Assembly (NCBI RefSeq): GCF_022758885.1
Contig: NZ_JALEBH010000001.1
Span: 2,821,501-2,885,500, forward strand
Reading direction: 5' to 3'
DNA length: 64,000 nt
Source of the DNA: Sphingobium sp. BYY-5
GTDB lineage: Bacteria; Pseudomonadota; Alphaproteobacteria; Sphingomonadales; Sphingomonadaceae
This document shows, piece by piece, positions 15,888 to 23,994 of the stretch. The first letter of the stretch is position 1. Each line of letters starts with the position of its first letter. Under the pieces are notes generated by a model. The model ran no database searches and was not told the origin of the DNA. It saw only the letters and a list, made by a program, of their open reading frames with translations. The translations under genes were made by a program, and so were the position numbers.

Positions 15888-16613
15888 TTATGGCATCGCT
15901 GCCGCCTTCGCTTTCTTCGGCTTTAGGGTGCTCGTCGGATAGCCGAAGGCGAAAAAGAAATGCGATACCCGGATCGTGCCATGGCTGGGCGCGAGGACCG
16001 GATCGCGCTCATGTTCAGTGTCGAAGTCGGCGGTCGCGAACAGGGTTGACGGCCGTGCGTAGGGTTCTCCGGCGGCGGTCGGCCGCAGTCGCAACAGGGT
16101 TGCAAGCGCAGCCTCGCTCAGCGCATTGCGGATCGGTGGTACGATCTCATCTTCGGGATCGAGCAGCACACCGACCATGGCCGCAACCGCCTGGCCCCGG
16201 CTGTAGATGCCGGTGACGAATCGGCCGAGCCCCTTGTCCCGCAGATAATGGTCGCGATGCCGTTTCTGGCGTCCGAGCCGCTTAAACTCAAACACCAGCT
16301 TCATAGCCTGAACCTCGCTGTTCCAGCCGTAGACGATGTCGGTCCTGCGCTCCTCAATCAGCTCGCCGCTCACCGGGTCAGTGTCGCCGATGATGTCTTC
16401 AGCCGCCCACATGCCCAGCAGGCCGCGCTCTCGCGCTACATGGTTTTCGACGTAGACCTTGAGGCGCTTGGTTAGCGCGTCTTCCTTGGTCTTGGGATTG
16501 AAGTCCGGCCTCGGCGACGCCGCCAGCTCCGACCAGCCCTGCCGCAAGGCTTCGACCGCTTCGGTCGCTGGCTGTAGCGGAAAGGCCGAAAGCCAGTCAC
16601 TAGCTCCCGTCAC
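15888..16613 (-). CDS. PD-(D/E)XK nuclease coupled to the methyltransferase
   Basis: A 241-residue protein. Residues about 44-112 contain DALTKRLKVYVENHV, then ERRTDIVYGW and MKLVFEFKRLGRQ: D92 followed by E109-F-K111, the D...ExK core of PD-(D/E)XK nucleases. It starts with GTG at 16,613, which overlaps the methyltransferase stop as GTGA, so the two proteins are translationally coupled and probably made in fixed ratio. A restriction subunit of an R-M-like system is the simplest reading. The C-terminus is lysine-rich. A longer upstream frame is a shadow of the methyltransferase. Confidence 0.78.
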   Translation of the reverse strand: MTGASDWLSAFPLQPATEAVEALRQGWSELAASPRPDFNPKTKEDALTKRLKVYVENHVARERGLLGMWAAEDIIGDTDPVSGELIEERRTDIVYGWNSEVQAMKLVFEFKRLGRQKRHRDHYLRDKGLGRFVTGIYSRGQAVAAMVGVLLDPEDEIVPPIRNALSEAALATLLRLRPTAAGEPYARPSTLFATADFDTEHERDPVLAPSHGTIRVSHFFFAFGYPTSTLKPKKAKAAAMP

Positions 16614-19600
16614 GCGGGCGCCCCCAACTTGGTGGAGCCGGCACGGGACTGAACAGTGCGCACAATATGTTCGGCGTCGCGCAGCGCCTGGCGCACGGTC
16701 CAACTGCGCTGGGTCAGCGGTCGCACCAGGTAGAGACTGCCGTCGATCCACAGATGCGCATCCGGCACGAGGGTCAGGTAATTGCCAGAGGGGATTGTGC
16801 GCAGGCCCGACTTTCGCAGCACAACCAGGGTCGCGATCACGAGCTCATCATTGACGACTGCCGCGACGCCGGGCGCAGCCTGGCCCTTTTCGGCATAGCT
16901 GACCTTTACGATTCCCGAGGGCCCGGCGCGTGCCGGGTCGCTCGCGACGACATCGACCTGGAAACGGCCTCGACCGCCCGTCCGATCGCGCCAACTGGTA
17001 AGTGCTTTGGCCAGCGCATCCGCGTAAATTCTGAAATCCTCCACGTCCGCCGGCCGCTGGGCCGGCGTGTCGAGACTCTTGAAACTGCGGGGCCGTATCG
17101 ACGGCATGAGCACTTCGACCGTCTCGGAGACAAGCGTCCGCTCGTCGGCGGTCAAACCGAAATAGGCGAAGACGGCAGCATCCAGTGTGGCGCGCACGCC
17201 CTCGTAATGGGTCCGCTGGAGCAACTCGGGCTGAGCGGTAAGATCGTCGACTTGGGCAGTAATCGACGCGAGTGCCGAGGCGGCCGCCTCCGGGTCGGGG
17301 GCGTCGGCGGGCAGAAAGAACGGGAAGGCGTCTACATCGGTCAGATGTATGCCGTTGCGCTCGCACAGCATCTTCCAGCCGCGCATCATCAAGAAATAGC
17401 GCGCAAGCGTTGAGCGCAGATAGACGGCCGCGAACTTTAAGAGGGGCGCATCCGCCTTGGGGCCCGCGATCACGCCGATGCTGTGTGTGAAGCTCGCCGG
17501 ACCGTCATAATAGACTGCGCGGACATTCTGTTGCTCTCGCGAGAAGCCGTCGGGAAAGATCACGCGCGGACCACCGAACACGGCGAGCACAGCATCGTTG
17601 AGCCCAACAACGGTCTTCTTGTCTTCGGGCCAAGGCCGCAGCAGATCCGGATGTAGCACGGGTACGCCAGCGCTGAGCGCGACGATCGGCACATGCGACA
17701 TGTCGCGAAGCGGACCGGGATCGACCGCGACCCGGCTCTTGTCCTCCAGGTGGATACCCTTGCGGTAAGTCCAGCGCCGGAATTCGCGGGGACCGCGCCA
17801 GAAGTTGGCGAAGGTGCCGCGCACGCTTAGACGGCTCCAGATCGCTAGGTCGTTGGCGTCGCCCCACATCATAGTGACGAGGAGTTGCGGATCTTCGGCG
17901 ACGGAGCGGGTCTGCAGGGCATGGCGATCGGCCGATTGCATGGTGAGGCGGCCGAGAGCGAGGCTGAGATCAGCCTTGGGAACGAGATAGTCGAACGTCT
18001 CGCCGAACGGGATTGACTGCGGAACCGCGGCGCCCCGGCGCTCGGCCAGAAACACGTGGCAGGTGTTTTCAGCAGTTGGGAATAGCAGCCCCTGCAGGTC
18101 GCCGAAATTGATGATGCGGCTCGGCTTGTACGCGCGCAGGAGAAAGGAGACGAAAGCTTCGCTCGATGCGCCGAGGAGCTGGCCAATCGGCAGGATGAGG
18201 CAGGTCCTCCCGCCCTCTTCCAGAAAATCAAGGGCGCGCAGCGCATAGGCCCCTGCCATCTGCCGGCGCGCAAAGGGCACACCCGCGCGGTCGGCCCAGT
18301 CATCCGCCGAGGTGTGGGTCTCCCTTTCTGGTTCGGACCATGGTGGGTTCGAGATGATCAAGGAGAAGCGGCGGCCAAAGAAGGCATGGCCGTCCTCGAA
18401 GAAGTCGGCGTGATCCCGCCCGTGCGCGAGGTTGCGATCCTTCAGCGGCGGCAATTTGGTGCCGTCGCGCTCCTGCGCCTCCAGAATGTCGGCCGGGTCC
18501 AGACCCTCCAGCAACGAAAGGTAGAGGCTGAAGGCGGTGACTCGGCAGGCCATAAAGTTGATGTCGCCGCCGAAGATGCTCCGCTTGAGGAGTTCGCCAC
18601 GCTCGGCGAAACCCAGCTGACGCCCTTCGCGCGCTTCCGCCAAGGCTATAAGGCGGCGATAGGCCGTCGTAAGCAGTATCCCCGATCCGCACGCGCCATC
18701 GAAGATCGTCTCGGAGAGCGGATCGGGCGACGCCAGCAGCGCCTGGTCCACCGCGAGCATGGCGAGATTGCGCGGTGTGTAATAGGCGCCGTCCTCGGCC
18801 TGCTGTTCGGGCGTCAGGAACTGCTCGTAGAGGCCAGATAACAGCTCAACCGGAATATAGCTGAAGTCGTAGTTCCAAAAGTCGCCCTGACCGGTGCGCA
18901 TATCAGTGCGGCTCAGGAACTGGTCAAGAAGATCGAAGCCGCCGATCGAAAGCGCTGTCCAGGGATCGTGCCGGTCATCGCCAAGGAAATCGCCATTAAA
19001 ATCGGACCGCAGGCGGTCGATCAGCTTGGCGATGCCAGCTCGGTCCCGCTGGGCGACTAGGTCGGGCAGTTTGGCGACGTTGCGACGGGCGCGATAGGTT
19101 CCGCCGACGATCTCGCGATGCTCGAGATAGGAGATAAACAACACCTGCCCCATCAGGAGCTCGGCCAGCCGGCGGCGCGCGCGTTCCCCCGCTATACCGT
19201 TGAGGCCCTCAAGGGTCAGCTTGGCGACCGCGGTCGACAGGTTGGACAAGAGCTTGCGATCCACACGCGCCTTAACATCGAACCATTTTGGCAGGCGCCG
19301 CGAGAGGTTCGCCGTCGACACGTCGAGAGCGGAGAACGGACCATCGGGCCGGGCTTCGTCAAGGCGCAAGCGTTCACCAGCGCTTTTGAGCTTGCGCGCC
19401 GGAAGCGCGGTCGCTTCGTCGCCCTTGAGCTCGATGACGATAGTCGCGAGATTCTGGTTCCAGATACGTTGGCGCGCTTTGTCCAGCTCGGCGCTCGACA
19501 GCGGCGCACCGTCCCGCGCGACAAAGACGACGGTCGGGACGCCCTCGACGTCGAAGACCGCCTGTGCGCGAATTGCCCCGTCTGGTTTCAGAAGAGTCTT

Positions 19601-19717
19601 GATCTCCAGCGCATAGGGATGGGTCTCGGGAACCGCGTCGCCGCGCAGATGCAGCACATCGCGCTCGGCTTCATAGCCCAGCTTTTCAAGCCAGCTCTGG
19701 ACCGTCGCTGCGGTCAT
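16610..19717 (-). CDS. Large N6-adenine DNA methyltransferase of an R-M-like system
   Basis: A protein of about 1035 residues. It carries AdoMet motif I (IFDGACGSGILLTTAYR, about 338-354), a preceding GAYYTPRNLA typical of type I/IIG-like adenine methylases, and catalytic motif IV SNPPW (about 456-460). The N-terminal 330 residues are helical and may recruit the nuclease; the C-terminal 450 residues probably recognise DNA. The domain order resembles large N-6 DNA methylases in which recognition and modification share one chain. Start: ATG at 19,717 (MTAATVQ); an ATG at 19,735 is also possible. Likely promoter on the minus strand: TTGTCC, 17 bp, TCATAC. Confidence 0.88.
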   Translation of the reverse strand: MTAATVQSWLEKLGYEAERDVLHLRGDAVPETHPYALEIKTLLKPDGAIRAQAVFDVEGVPTVVFVARDGAPLSSAELDKARQRIWNQNLATIVIELKGDEATALPARKLKSAGERLRLDEARPDGPFSALDVSTANLSRRLPKWFDVKARVDRKLLSNLSTAVAKLTLEGLNGIAGERARRRLAELLMGQVLFISYLEHREIVGGTYRARRNVAKLPDLVAQRDRAGIAKLIDRLRSDFNGDFLGDDRHDPWTALSIGGFDLLDQFLSRTDMRTGQGDFWNYDFSYIPVELLSGLYEQFLTPEQQAEDGAYYTPRNLAMLAVDQALLASPDPLSETIFDGACGSGILLTTAYRRLIALAEAREGRQLGFAERGELLKRSIFGGDINFMACRVTAFSLYLSLLEGLDPADILEAQERDGTKLPPLKDRNLAHGRDHADFFEDGHAFFGRRFSLIISNPPWSEPERETHTSADDWADRAGVPFARRQMAGAYALRALDFLEEGGRTCLILPIGQLLGASSEAFVSFLLRAYKPSRIINFGDLQGLLFPTAENTCHVFLAERRGAAVPQSIPFGETFDYLVPKADLSLALGRLTMQSADRHALQTRSVAEDPQLLVTMMWGDANDLAIWSRLSVRGTFANFWRGPREFRRWTYRKGIHLEDKSRVAVDPGPLRDMSHVPIVALSAGVPVLHPDLLRPWPEDKKTVVGLNDAVLAVFGGPRVIFPDGFSREQQNVRAVYYDGPASFTHSIGVIAGPKADAPLLKFAAVYLRSTLARYFLMMRGWKMLCERNGIHLTDVDAFPFFLPADAPDPEAAASALASITAQVDDLTAQPELLQRTHYEGVRATLDAAVFAYFGLTADERTLVSETVEVLMPSIRPRSFKSLDTPAQRPADVEDFRIYADALAKALTSWRDRTGGRGRFQVDVVASDPARAGPSGIVKVSYAEKGQAAPGVAAVVNDELVIATLVVLRKSGLRTIPSGNYLTLVPDAHLWIDGSLYLVRPLTQRSWTVRQALRDAEHIVRTVQSRAGSTKLGAPA

Positions 19718-19814
19718 GTCCCTACACTCTGCCATTGCATATGATGGAACATATCATGAACATTGGTATGAGAACAGCCGCCTTGGCTGGACAAGCGATG
19801 GTACGGCCCGACGG

Positions 19815-20318
19815 TCATGAAGCCCGTCGGGCGGCGGCGCGGCGAGGGCTGGTCTTGTTGCGCTGTCTTCCATGAACAGTCGGCAACGAGAACAGATCGA
19901 GTTGCCCTTCGTCGCTTGCCTCCGGGAGAGCGAAACCATCCCTCAATACGGTGAGGTGTGGGTCGAGCGCAATCAGCAGCGCATCGGTCTCTGGCACCGT
20001 TCCCGCGCCGTCGAGGAACGACCAGCTCCTACCCGGGCCAAGCGCGAGCCGTTTTCCCCAGAGCGCGATGAAGGATTGCGATCGGAGCAGCTGGCGCAGC
20101 TCGGCGAACGCCGCCTGGTGCGCCTGCAGCTCGAGGCTGAACTGGTCGCGAAGGAGGACGGCGACGCGCAGCACGAGGACCGTCTGCCAGCTGAACCGAG
20201 CTGGTGACCCCTTGGTCTTCGGACGTTGGTCCGCGGGGATCAGCGCGCGGCGGCTGGTCCATTCGCGGAGCTTGTCCGTCGAGAGCCCCGTCAGTTGCGA
20301 GGCGATCGGGGTGGGCAC
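19815..20318 (-). CDS. MerR-like transcriptional regulator of the R-M-like operon
   Basis: About 167 residues. The N-terminus reads TPIASQLTGLSTDKLREW, then ADQRPKTKGSPARFSWQTVL, a MerR-type winged-helix domain; a helical stretch (SLELQAHQAAFAELRQLLR) follows, as in MerR dimerisation helices. No ATG opens the conserved frame. GTG at 20,318 is the likely start, but CTG at 20,327 sits better behind the AGGAGG at 20,334-20,339. Two dyads lie just upstream. The gene precedes the methyltransferase on the same strand after 80 bp, suggesting that it times R-M expression. Confidence 0.65.
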   Translation of the reverse strand: MPTPIASQLTGLSTDKLREWTSRRALIPADQRPKTKGSPARFSWQTVLVLRVAVLLRDQFSLELQAHQAAFAELRQLLRSQSFIALWGKRLALGPGRSWSFLDGAGTVPETDALLIALDPHLTVLRDGFALPEASDEGQLDLFSLPTVHGRQRNKTSPRRAAARRAS

Positions 20319-20343
20319 GTAGCGCAGACAGGACCTCCTCAAG

Positions 20344-20390
20344 GTCGGGTACCCTACCCGACTTTCTCCCAAGAACGGGTAACATACCCG
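20344..20390 (-). promoter_or_regulatory. Two matched dyads upstream of the MerR-like gene
   Basis: CGGGTA-N3-TACCCG occurs twice. The first copy (20,344-20,362) extends to perfect 8-bp arms, GTCGGGTA and TACCCGAC; the second is at 20,376-20,390. Centres are 30 bp apart, about three helical turns, so two dimers would bind the same DNA face. Matched dyads next to a regulator gene point to autoregulation. Confidence 0.75.
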
Positions 20391-20564
20391 ATCTGAGCGG
20401 TAAAGAATCAGCTGCTGTGACCGAGCTTCTATAAGCTTCGTTCCTGCGAGCATGTCCCGCCGTGGTCTTGTTTTTCTTCGCCAGCCTACGACGAGAGCAG
20501 CAATCTCTTTCCTTTTACGACGACATTCGGTTTCACATGGCCGCAATCGACAAGGAGAACGGCC

Positions 20565-20825
20565 GTGCCCAAGCTCGACGAGGGTAGCTACACTCGGACA
20601 ATCCGGCGTCAACAGCTCAAGGAGATGGTACCGCTGGCCGACAGTACGATCTTCGGGATGGAACAGCGCGGGGAATTCCCACGACGCTTCGCGCTGTCGT
20701 CGCGATGTGTTGTGTGGGATCTGGCTGAGGTAGAGGCTTGGCTCGCGTCGCGGCGTGCCCGGCCGATCGCCCGAGGCCAACAAGTTGATGTTCGTCATCG
20801 CCGCAGCCGCCCGGTCAGAGGCTAG
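20565..20825 (+). CDS. AlpA-family excisionase-like regulator
   Basis: An 86-residue protein with RRQQLKEMVPLADSTIFGME, then FPRRFALSSRCVVWDLAEVE and AWLASRR, the AlpA/MerR-like helix-turn-helix of P4-type regulators and excisionases. GTG at 20,565 follows AGGAG by 8 bp. It is convergent with the integrase gene and their 3' ends overlap by 11 bp. It could be the Xis for that integrase or a regulator of it; the RdfS-like gene at 1472 competes for this role. Confidence 0.8.
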   Translation: MPKLDEGSYTRTIRRQQLKEMVPLADSTIFGMEQRGEFPRRFALSSRCVVWDLAEVEAWLASRRARPIARGQQVDVRHRRSRPVRG

Positions 20826-22071
20826 GATCGGGTTCGAGCAACGGCATCGCGGGCGGTATGATGACCGGCGCATATTTCCGGCCATCGATCCAGGCGTCGA
20901 TGGTATTGGACCATTCTTGCATCATGTGGCGGCGCTGAACCTCGTATTCAGCCTTGTTGTAGACGCCGCGCGAGGAGCGGCCGTCCTCGTGGGCGAGACA
21001 CTTTTCGATCCAGTCGCTGTTGAAGCCGAGTTCATTGAGCAGGGTCGACCCGGTCCGGCGAAGGTCGTGGACCGTGAACGGCTCCAGCGGCAGCCCGTCC
21101 TTTTTGGCCTGCTCGACAACCGAGTAGGTAACGCGGTTGAAGGTCGCGCGCGACATCGGAGCGTCGGCGTCGTAGCGCGAGGGAAGCAGATATTTCGAGT
21201 TGCCCGCGCACGTCTTGAGCGCGATCAGGATGTCCAGCATCTGCGTCGATAGGTAGACGTTGTGCGCCTTGGAGCGCTTCATGCGCTCCTTCGGGATCGA
21301 CCAGACAGCGTTCTCGAAGTCCACTTCGTCCCAGACCGCATCCTGCAGTTCGCTCTTCCGCACCATCGACAGAATGAAGAACTTCATGCCGAGACGGATC
21401 GTCGGCAGCGTCGCAACCTTTTCGATCACCTTGAACAGCACGCGGATCTCGGAGGGCGATAACGAGCGATCCTTTGGCGTGAAGGTCGCGATCGAGGCCG
21501 GACCGACCTCGTCAGCGGGGTTGGCGATCTTCTCCCCGTGCAGGATCGCAAAGCCGTAGATCTGTTTGACGATATCGCGGACGTGGATCGCGGTCGCGGG
21601 CGCGCCGCGATCCACAATAGCCAGGCAGTGGGCACGAAGGTCGCCGGGGGTGATCTCCAACAGGAGCCGATTGCGCCACGCCGGCAGCAGCTCACGCTCG
21701 AAGATCGAGCGGCGCATCGCGCGCGTGCTGTCGGCCATGGGCGCGGCGGTCAGCCACTTCTCGCCGAACTGGCCAAAGCTCTTGGCCTCCTTGATCCGGC
21801 GCTTGTCCCTTTGCTTTTCAATTGAAGGCGATAGCCCTTCCTGGACCATGCGCTTGGCGTCGATGCACTTCTCTCGAGCGCGGGCCAGAGAAAGGCCGGA
21901 AGGCCCGTACTTTCCGAAGGTTACGGTCTCCCGCCTGCCGTGCAGACGGTAATCCAGGCGGAAGGAGACGGTGCCGTTCGTCCCGACGCGCACATACATG
22001 CCGTCACGGTCCGAAACTTTGTATGCTTTCTCTTTTGGTTTCAAATGCTTGAGTGCTGCGTCGGTCAACAT
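20815..22071 (-). CDS. int: Tyrosine integrase with DUF4102 N-terminus
   Basis: A 418-residue P4-type integrase. Residues 1-90 form the DUF4102 arm-binding domain (MLTDAALKHLKPKEKAYKVS, then FGKYGPSGLSLARARE). The catalytic core carries R238 (MVRKSEL), K268, H335-x-x-R338 (HDLRRTG), H361 (LAHEDG) and Tyr371 (RGVYNKAEY). All key residues are present, so the enzyme is likely active. It reads inward from the guaA junction, the usual layout for elements inserted at guaA. Four TACCGTCA sites lie just upstream. Confidence 0.95.
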   Translation of the reverse strand: MLTDAALKHLKPKEKAYKVSDRDGMYVRVGTNGTVSFRLDYRLHGRRETVTFGKYGPSGLSLARAREKCIDAKRMVQEGLSPSIEKQRDKRRIKEAKSFGQFGEKWLTAAPMADSTRAMRRSIFERELLPAWRNRLLLEITPGDLRAHCLAIVDRGAPATAIHVRDIVKQIYGFAILHGEKIANPADEVGPASIATFTPKDRSLSPSEIRVLFKVIEKVATLPTIRLGMKFFILSMVRKSELQDAVWDEVDFENAVWSIPKERMKRSKAHNVYLSTQMLDILIALKTCAGNSKYLLPSRYDADAPMSRATFNRVTYSVVEQAKKDGLPLEPFTVHDLRRTGSTLLNELGFNSDWIEKCLAHEDGRSSRGVYNKAEYEVQRRHMMQEWSNTIDAWIDGRKYAPVIIPPAMPLLEPDPSL

Positions 22072-22093
22072 TGTCAGGGCCTCCGATCTTTTT

Positions 22094-22239
22094 TACCGTC
22101 ACCCCCAAAACACACCTCTCCTGACCCGAAAAGCGCACTGTTTGCAGTGACTTAGGTGGAGAAAATTACCGTCAAGGGCTGTTGTGTCCCTGACGGTAAC
22201 GGCGATTTTGGCGATAGACAAGAGGAGGCGGTACCGTCA
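22094..22239. promoter_or_regulatory. Four TACCGTCA sites, candidate integrase arm sites
   Basis: The octamer TACCGTCA occurs at 22,094-22,101, 22,167-22,174 and 22,232-22,239, and inverted at 22,191-22,198. The middle pair forms an inverted repeat strengthened by GGG/CCC. They lie between the integrase start and the guaA end, where arm-type sites of a DUF4102 integrase are expected. Some may instead control int transcription. An AT-rich stretch at 22,296-22,318 could bend DNA or bind IHF. Confidence 0.5.
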
Positions 22240-22365
22240 GATCGCGCGACGGATTTGAACGCTACCCACCGAATGTGGCTGAACGTCATTGCGATAAAAA
22301 TAAATTTTATCAGATACTTATGTCGTATTCTGGCGTAGTTCCGGACCCTTCTGGAGGAGCCTAAA

Positions 22366-22385
22366 TCATTCCCACTCGATCGTAC
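22366..22385. other. Predicted attachment site at the 3' end of guaA
   Basis: The end of guaA is a known integration hotspot for genomic islands with P4-type integrases. Here the integrase gene starts 295 bp from the guaA stop and accessory DNA begins exactly there. The core of att is taken as the last roughly 20 bp of guaA. The partner copy would be at the far left end of the element, outside the window, so its extent is not proven. Confidence 0.55.
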
Positions 22386-23925
22386 CGGGCGGCTTGCTGG
22401 TGTAGTCGTACACCACGCGGTTGATGCCTTTCACTTCGTTGATGATGCGGGTCGCGACGCGGCTCAGGAAGGTGGCGTCGAAGGGGTAGATGTCGGCGGT
22501 CATGCCGTCGGTCGAGGTGACGGCACGCACCGCGCAGACGCTGTCATAGGTGCGATGGTCGCCCATCACGCCAACCGTCCGCACCGGGAGCAGTACGGCG
22601 AAGGCCTGCCAGATCGCGTCGTAGAGGCCGGCGCTCCGGATTTCCTCCAGATAGATGGCGTCCGCCTTGCGCAGGATGTCGCAACGTTCCTTGGTGACTT
22701 CGCCGGGGATGCGGATGGCGAGGCCGGGGCCGGGGAAGGGGTGGCGGCCGACGAAGATGTCGGGCAGGCCCAGCTCCTTGCCCAGCACGCGGACCTCGTC
22801 CTTGAACAGTTCGCGCAGGGGTTCGACCAGTTTCATGTTCATGCGTTCGGGCAGGCCGCCGACATTATGGTGCGACTTGATCGTCACCGACGGGCCGCCG
22901 GTGAAGGACACGCTCTCGATCACGTCGGGATAGAGGGTGCCCTGCGCCAGATAGTCCGCGCCGCCGATCTTCGCGGCTTCCTCCTCGAACAGGGCGATGA
23001 ATTCGCCGCCGATGAACTTGCGCTTCTTTTCCGGGTCGGTGAGGCCCGCAAGGCCGCCCAGGAAGCGTTCCTCGGCGTTCACATGGACCAGCTTGATGCC
23101 ATAATGTTCGCGGAACAGGCCGACGACCTGTTCGGCTTCGCCCAGCCGCATCAGGCCATGGTCGACGAAGACGCAGGTCAACTGGTCGCCGATCGCTTCG
23201 TGGATCAGCACGGCGGCCACCGCGCTATCGACGCCGCCGGACAGGCCGCAGATCACCCGGCCGGAACCCACCTGAGCGCGGATTTCCGCGATCTTGGTCG
23301 CGCGGAACTCAGCCATGGTCCAGTCGCCGGCGAGGCCGCAGACATGGCGGACGAAATTGGCGAGCAGCTTTGCGCCGTCAGGGGTGTGGACGACCTCCGG
23401 GTGGAACTGGGTGGCGTAGAAACGCTTCTCCTCGTTCGCGGTGACGGCATAGGGCGCGCCCTCGCTGGTCGCGACGACCTCGAAACCGGGGGCGAGCTGC
23501 GTCACCTTGTCGCCATGGCTCATCCAGACCTGATGCTTCTCGCCCTCGGTCCACAGGCCGTCGAACAGGGCGCAGCCCTTCTTCACCTCGATGAAGGCGC
23601 GGCCGAATTCGCCGCTCTCGCCGCCTTCGACATTGCCGCCAAGCTGCTGCATCATCGTCTGCTGACCGTAGCAGATGCCCAGGATGGGGATGCCGGCGTC
23701 GAAGAAATTCCCGGGTGCGCGCGGGCTGTCTTCCCACATCACCGAGGAAGGGCCGCCCGACAGGATGATGCCCTTGGGCTTGAGCCGTTCGAAGGCTTCG
23801 GCGGCATTGTTGAAGGGGGCGATCTCGGAATAGACGCCGGCTTCGCGGACGCGCCGGGCGATGAGTTGTGTCACCTGGCTGCCAAAGTCCACGATAAGGA
23901 TGGAATCCTGAAGGGGCAGCGTCAT
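22366..23925 (-). CDS. guaA: GMP synthase (glutamine-hydrolysing)
   Basis: A 519-residue protein of normal length that converts XMP to GMP using glutamine and ATP. The N-terminal class I amidotransferase domain has the nucleophile C85 in GICYGQQ and the His-Glu pair in FHPEVVHT. The ATP pyrophosphatase domain has the P-loop SGGVDSAV (about 230), and the C-terminal dimerisation domain ends in the conserved KPPGTIEWE. The intact end shows that element insertion restored the gene. An MFS gene follows upstream in the same direction. Confidence 0.98.
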   Translation of the reverse strand: MTLPLQDSILIVDFGSQVTQLIARRVREAGVYSEIAPFNNAAEAFERLKPKGIILSGGPSSVMWEDSPRAPGNFFDAGIPILGICYGQQTMMQQLGGNVEGGESGEFGRAFIEVKKGCALFDGLWTEGEKHQVWMSHGDKVTQLAPGFEVVATSEGAPYAVTANEEKRFYATQFHPEVVHTPDGAKLLANFVRHVCGLAGDWTMAEFRATKIAEIRAQVGSGRVICGLSGGVDSAVAAVLIHEAIGDQLTCVFVDHGLMRLGEAEQVVGLFREHYGIKLVHVNAEERFLGGLAGLTDPEKKRKFIGGEFIALFEEEAAKIGGADYLAQGTLYPDVIESVSFTGGPSVTIKSHHNVGGLPERMNMKLVEPLRELFKDEVRVLGKELGLPDIFVGRHPFPGPGLAIRIPGEVTKERCDILRKADAIYLEEIRSAGLYDAIWQAFAVLLPVRTVGVMGDHRTYDSVCAVRAVTSTDGMTADIYPFDATFLSRVATRIINEVKGINRVVYDYTSKPPGTIEWE

Positions 23926-23994
23926 CGAATCGCCTTTATTGGACCGAGGGAAGGGATTCGCGCCCGGTTAGTGCCGTAGCCTTCATATGTCCAG

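Noticed and set aside
22072..22365. tRNA gene as integration target
   Set aside because: No cloverleaf is visible near the integrase; the junction falls at the guaA stop codon instead.
1..22365. Prophage
   Set aside because: No capsid, tail, terminase or lysis genes; the backbone genes are those of conjugative elements.
22555..23979. 474-codon open frame on the plus strand opposite guaA
   Set aside because: It is a mirror of the GC-rich guaA coding frame, with no start signal or family features; guaA on the other strand is unambiguous.
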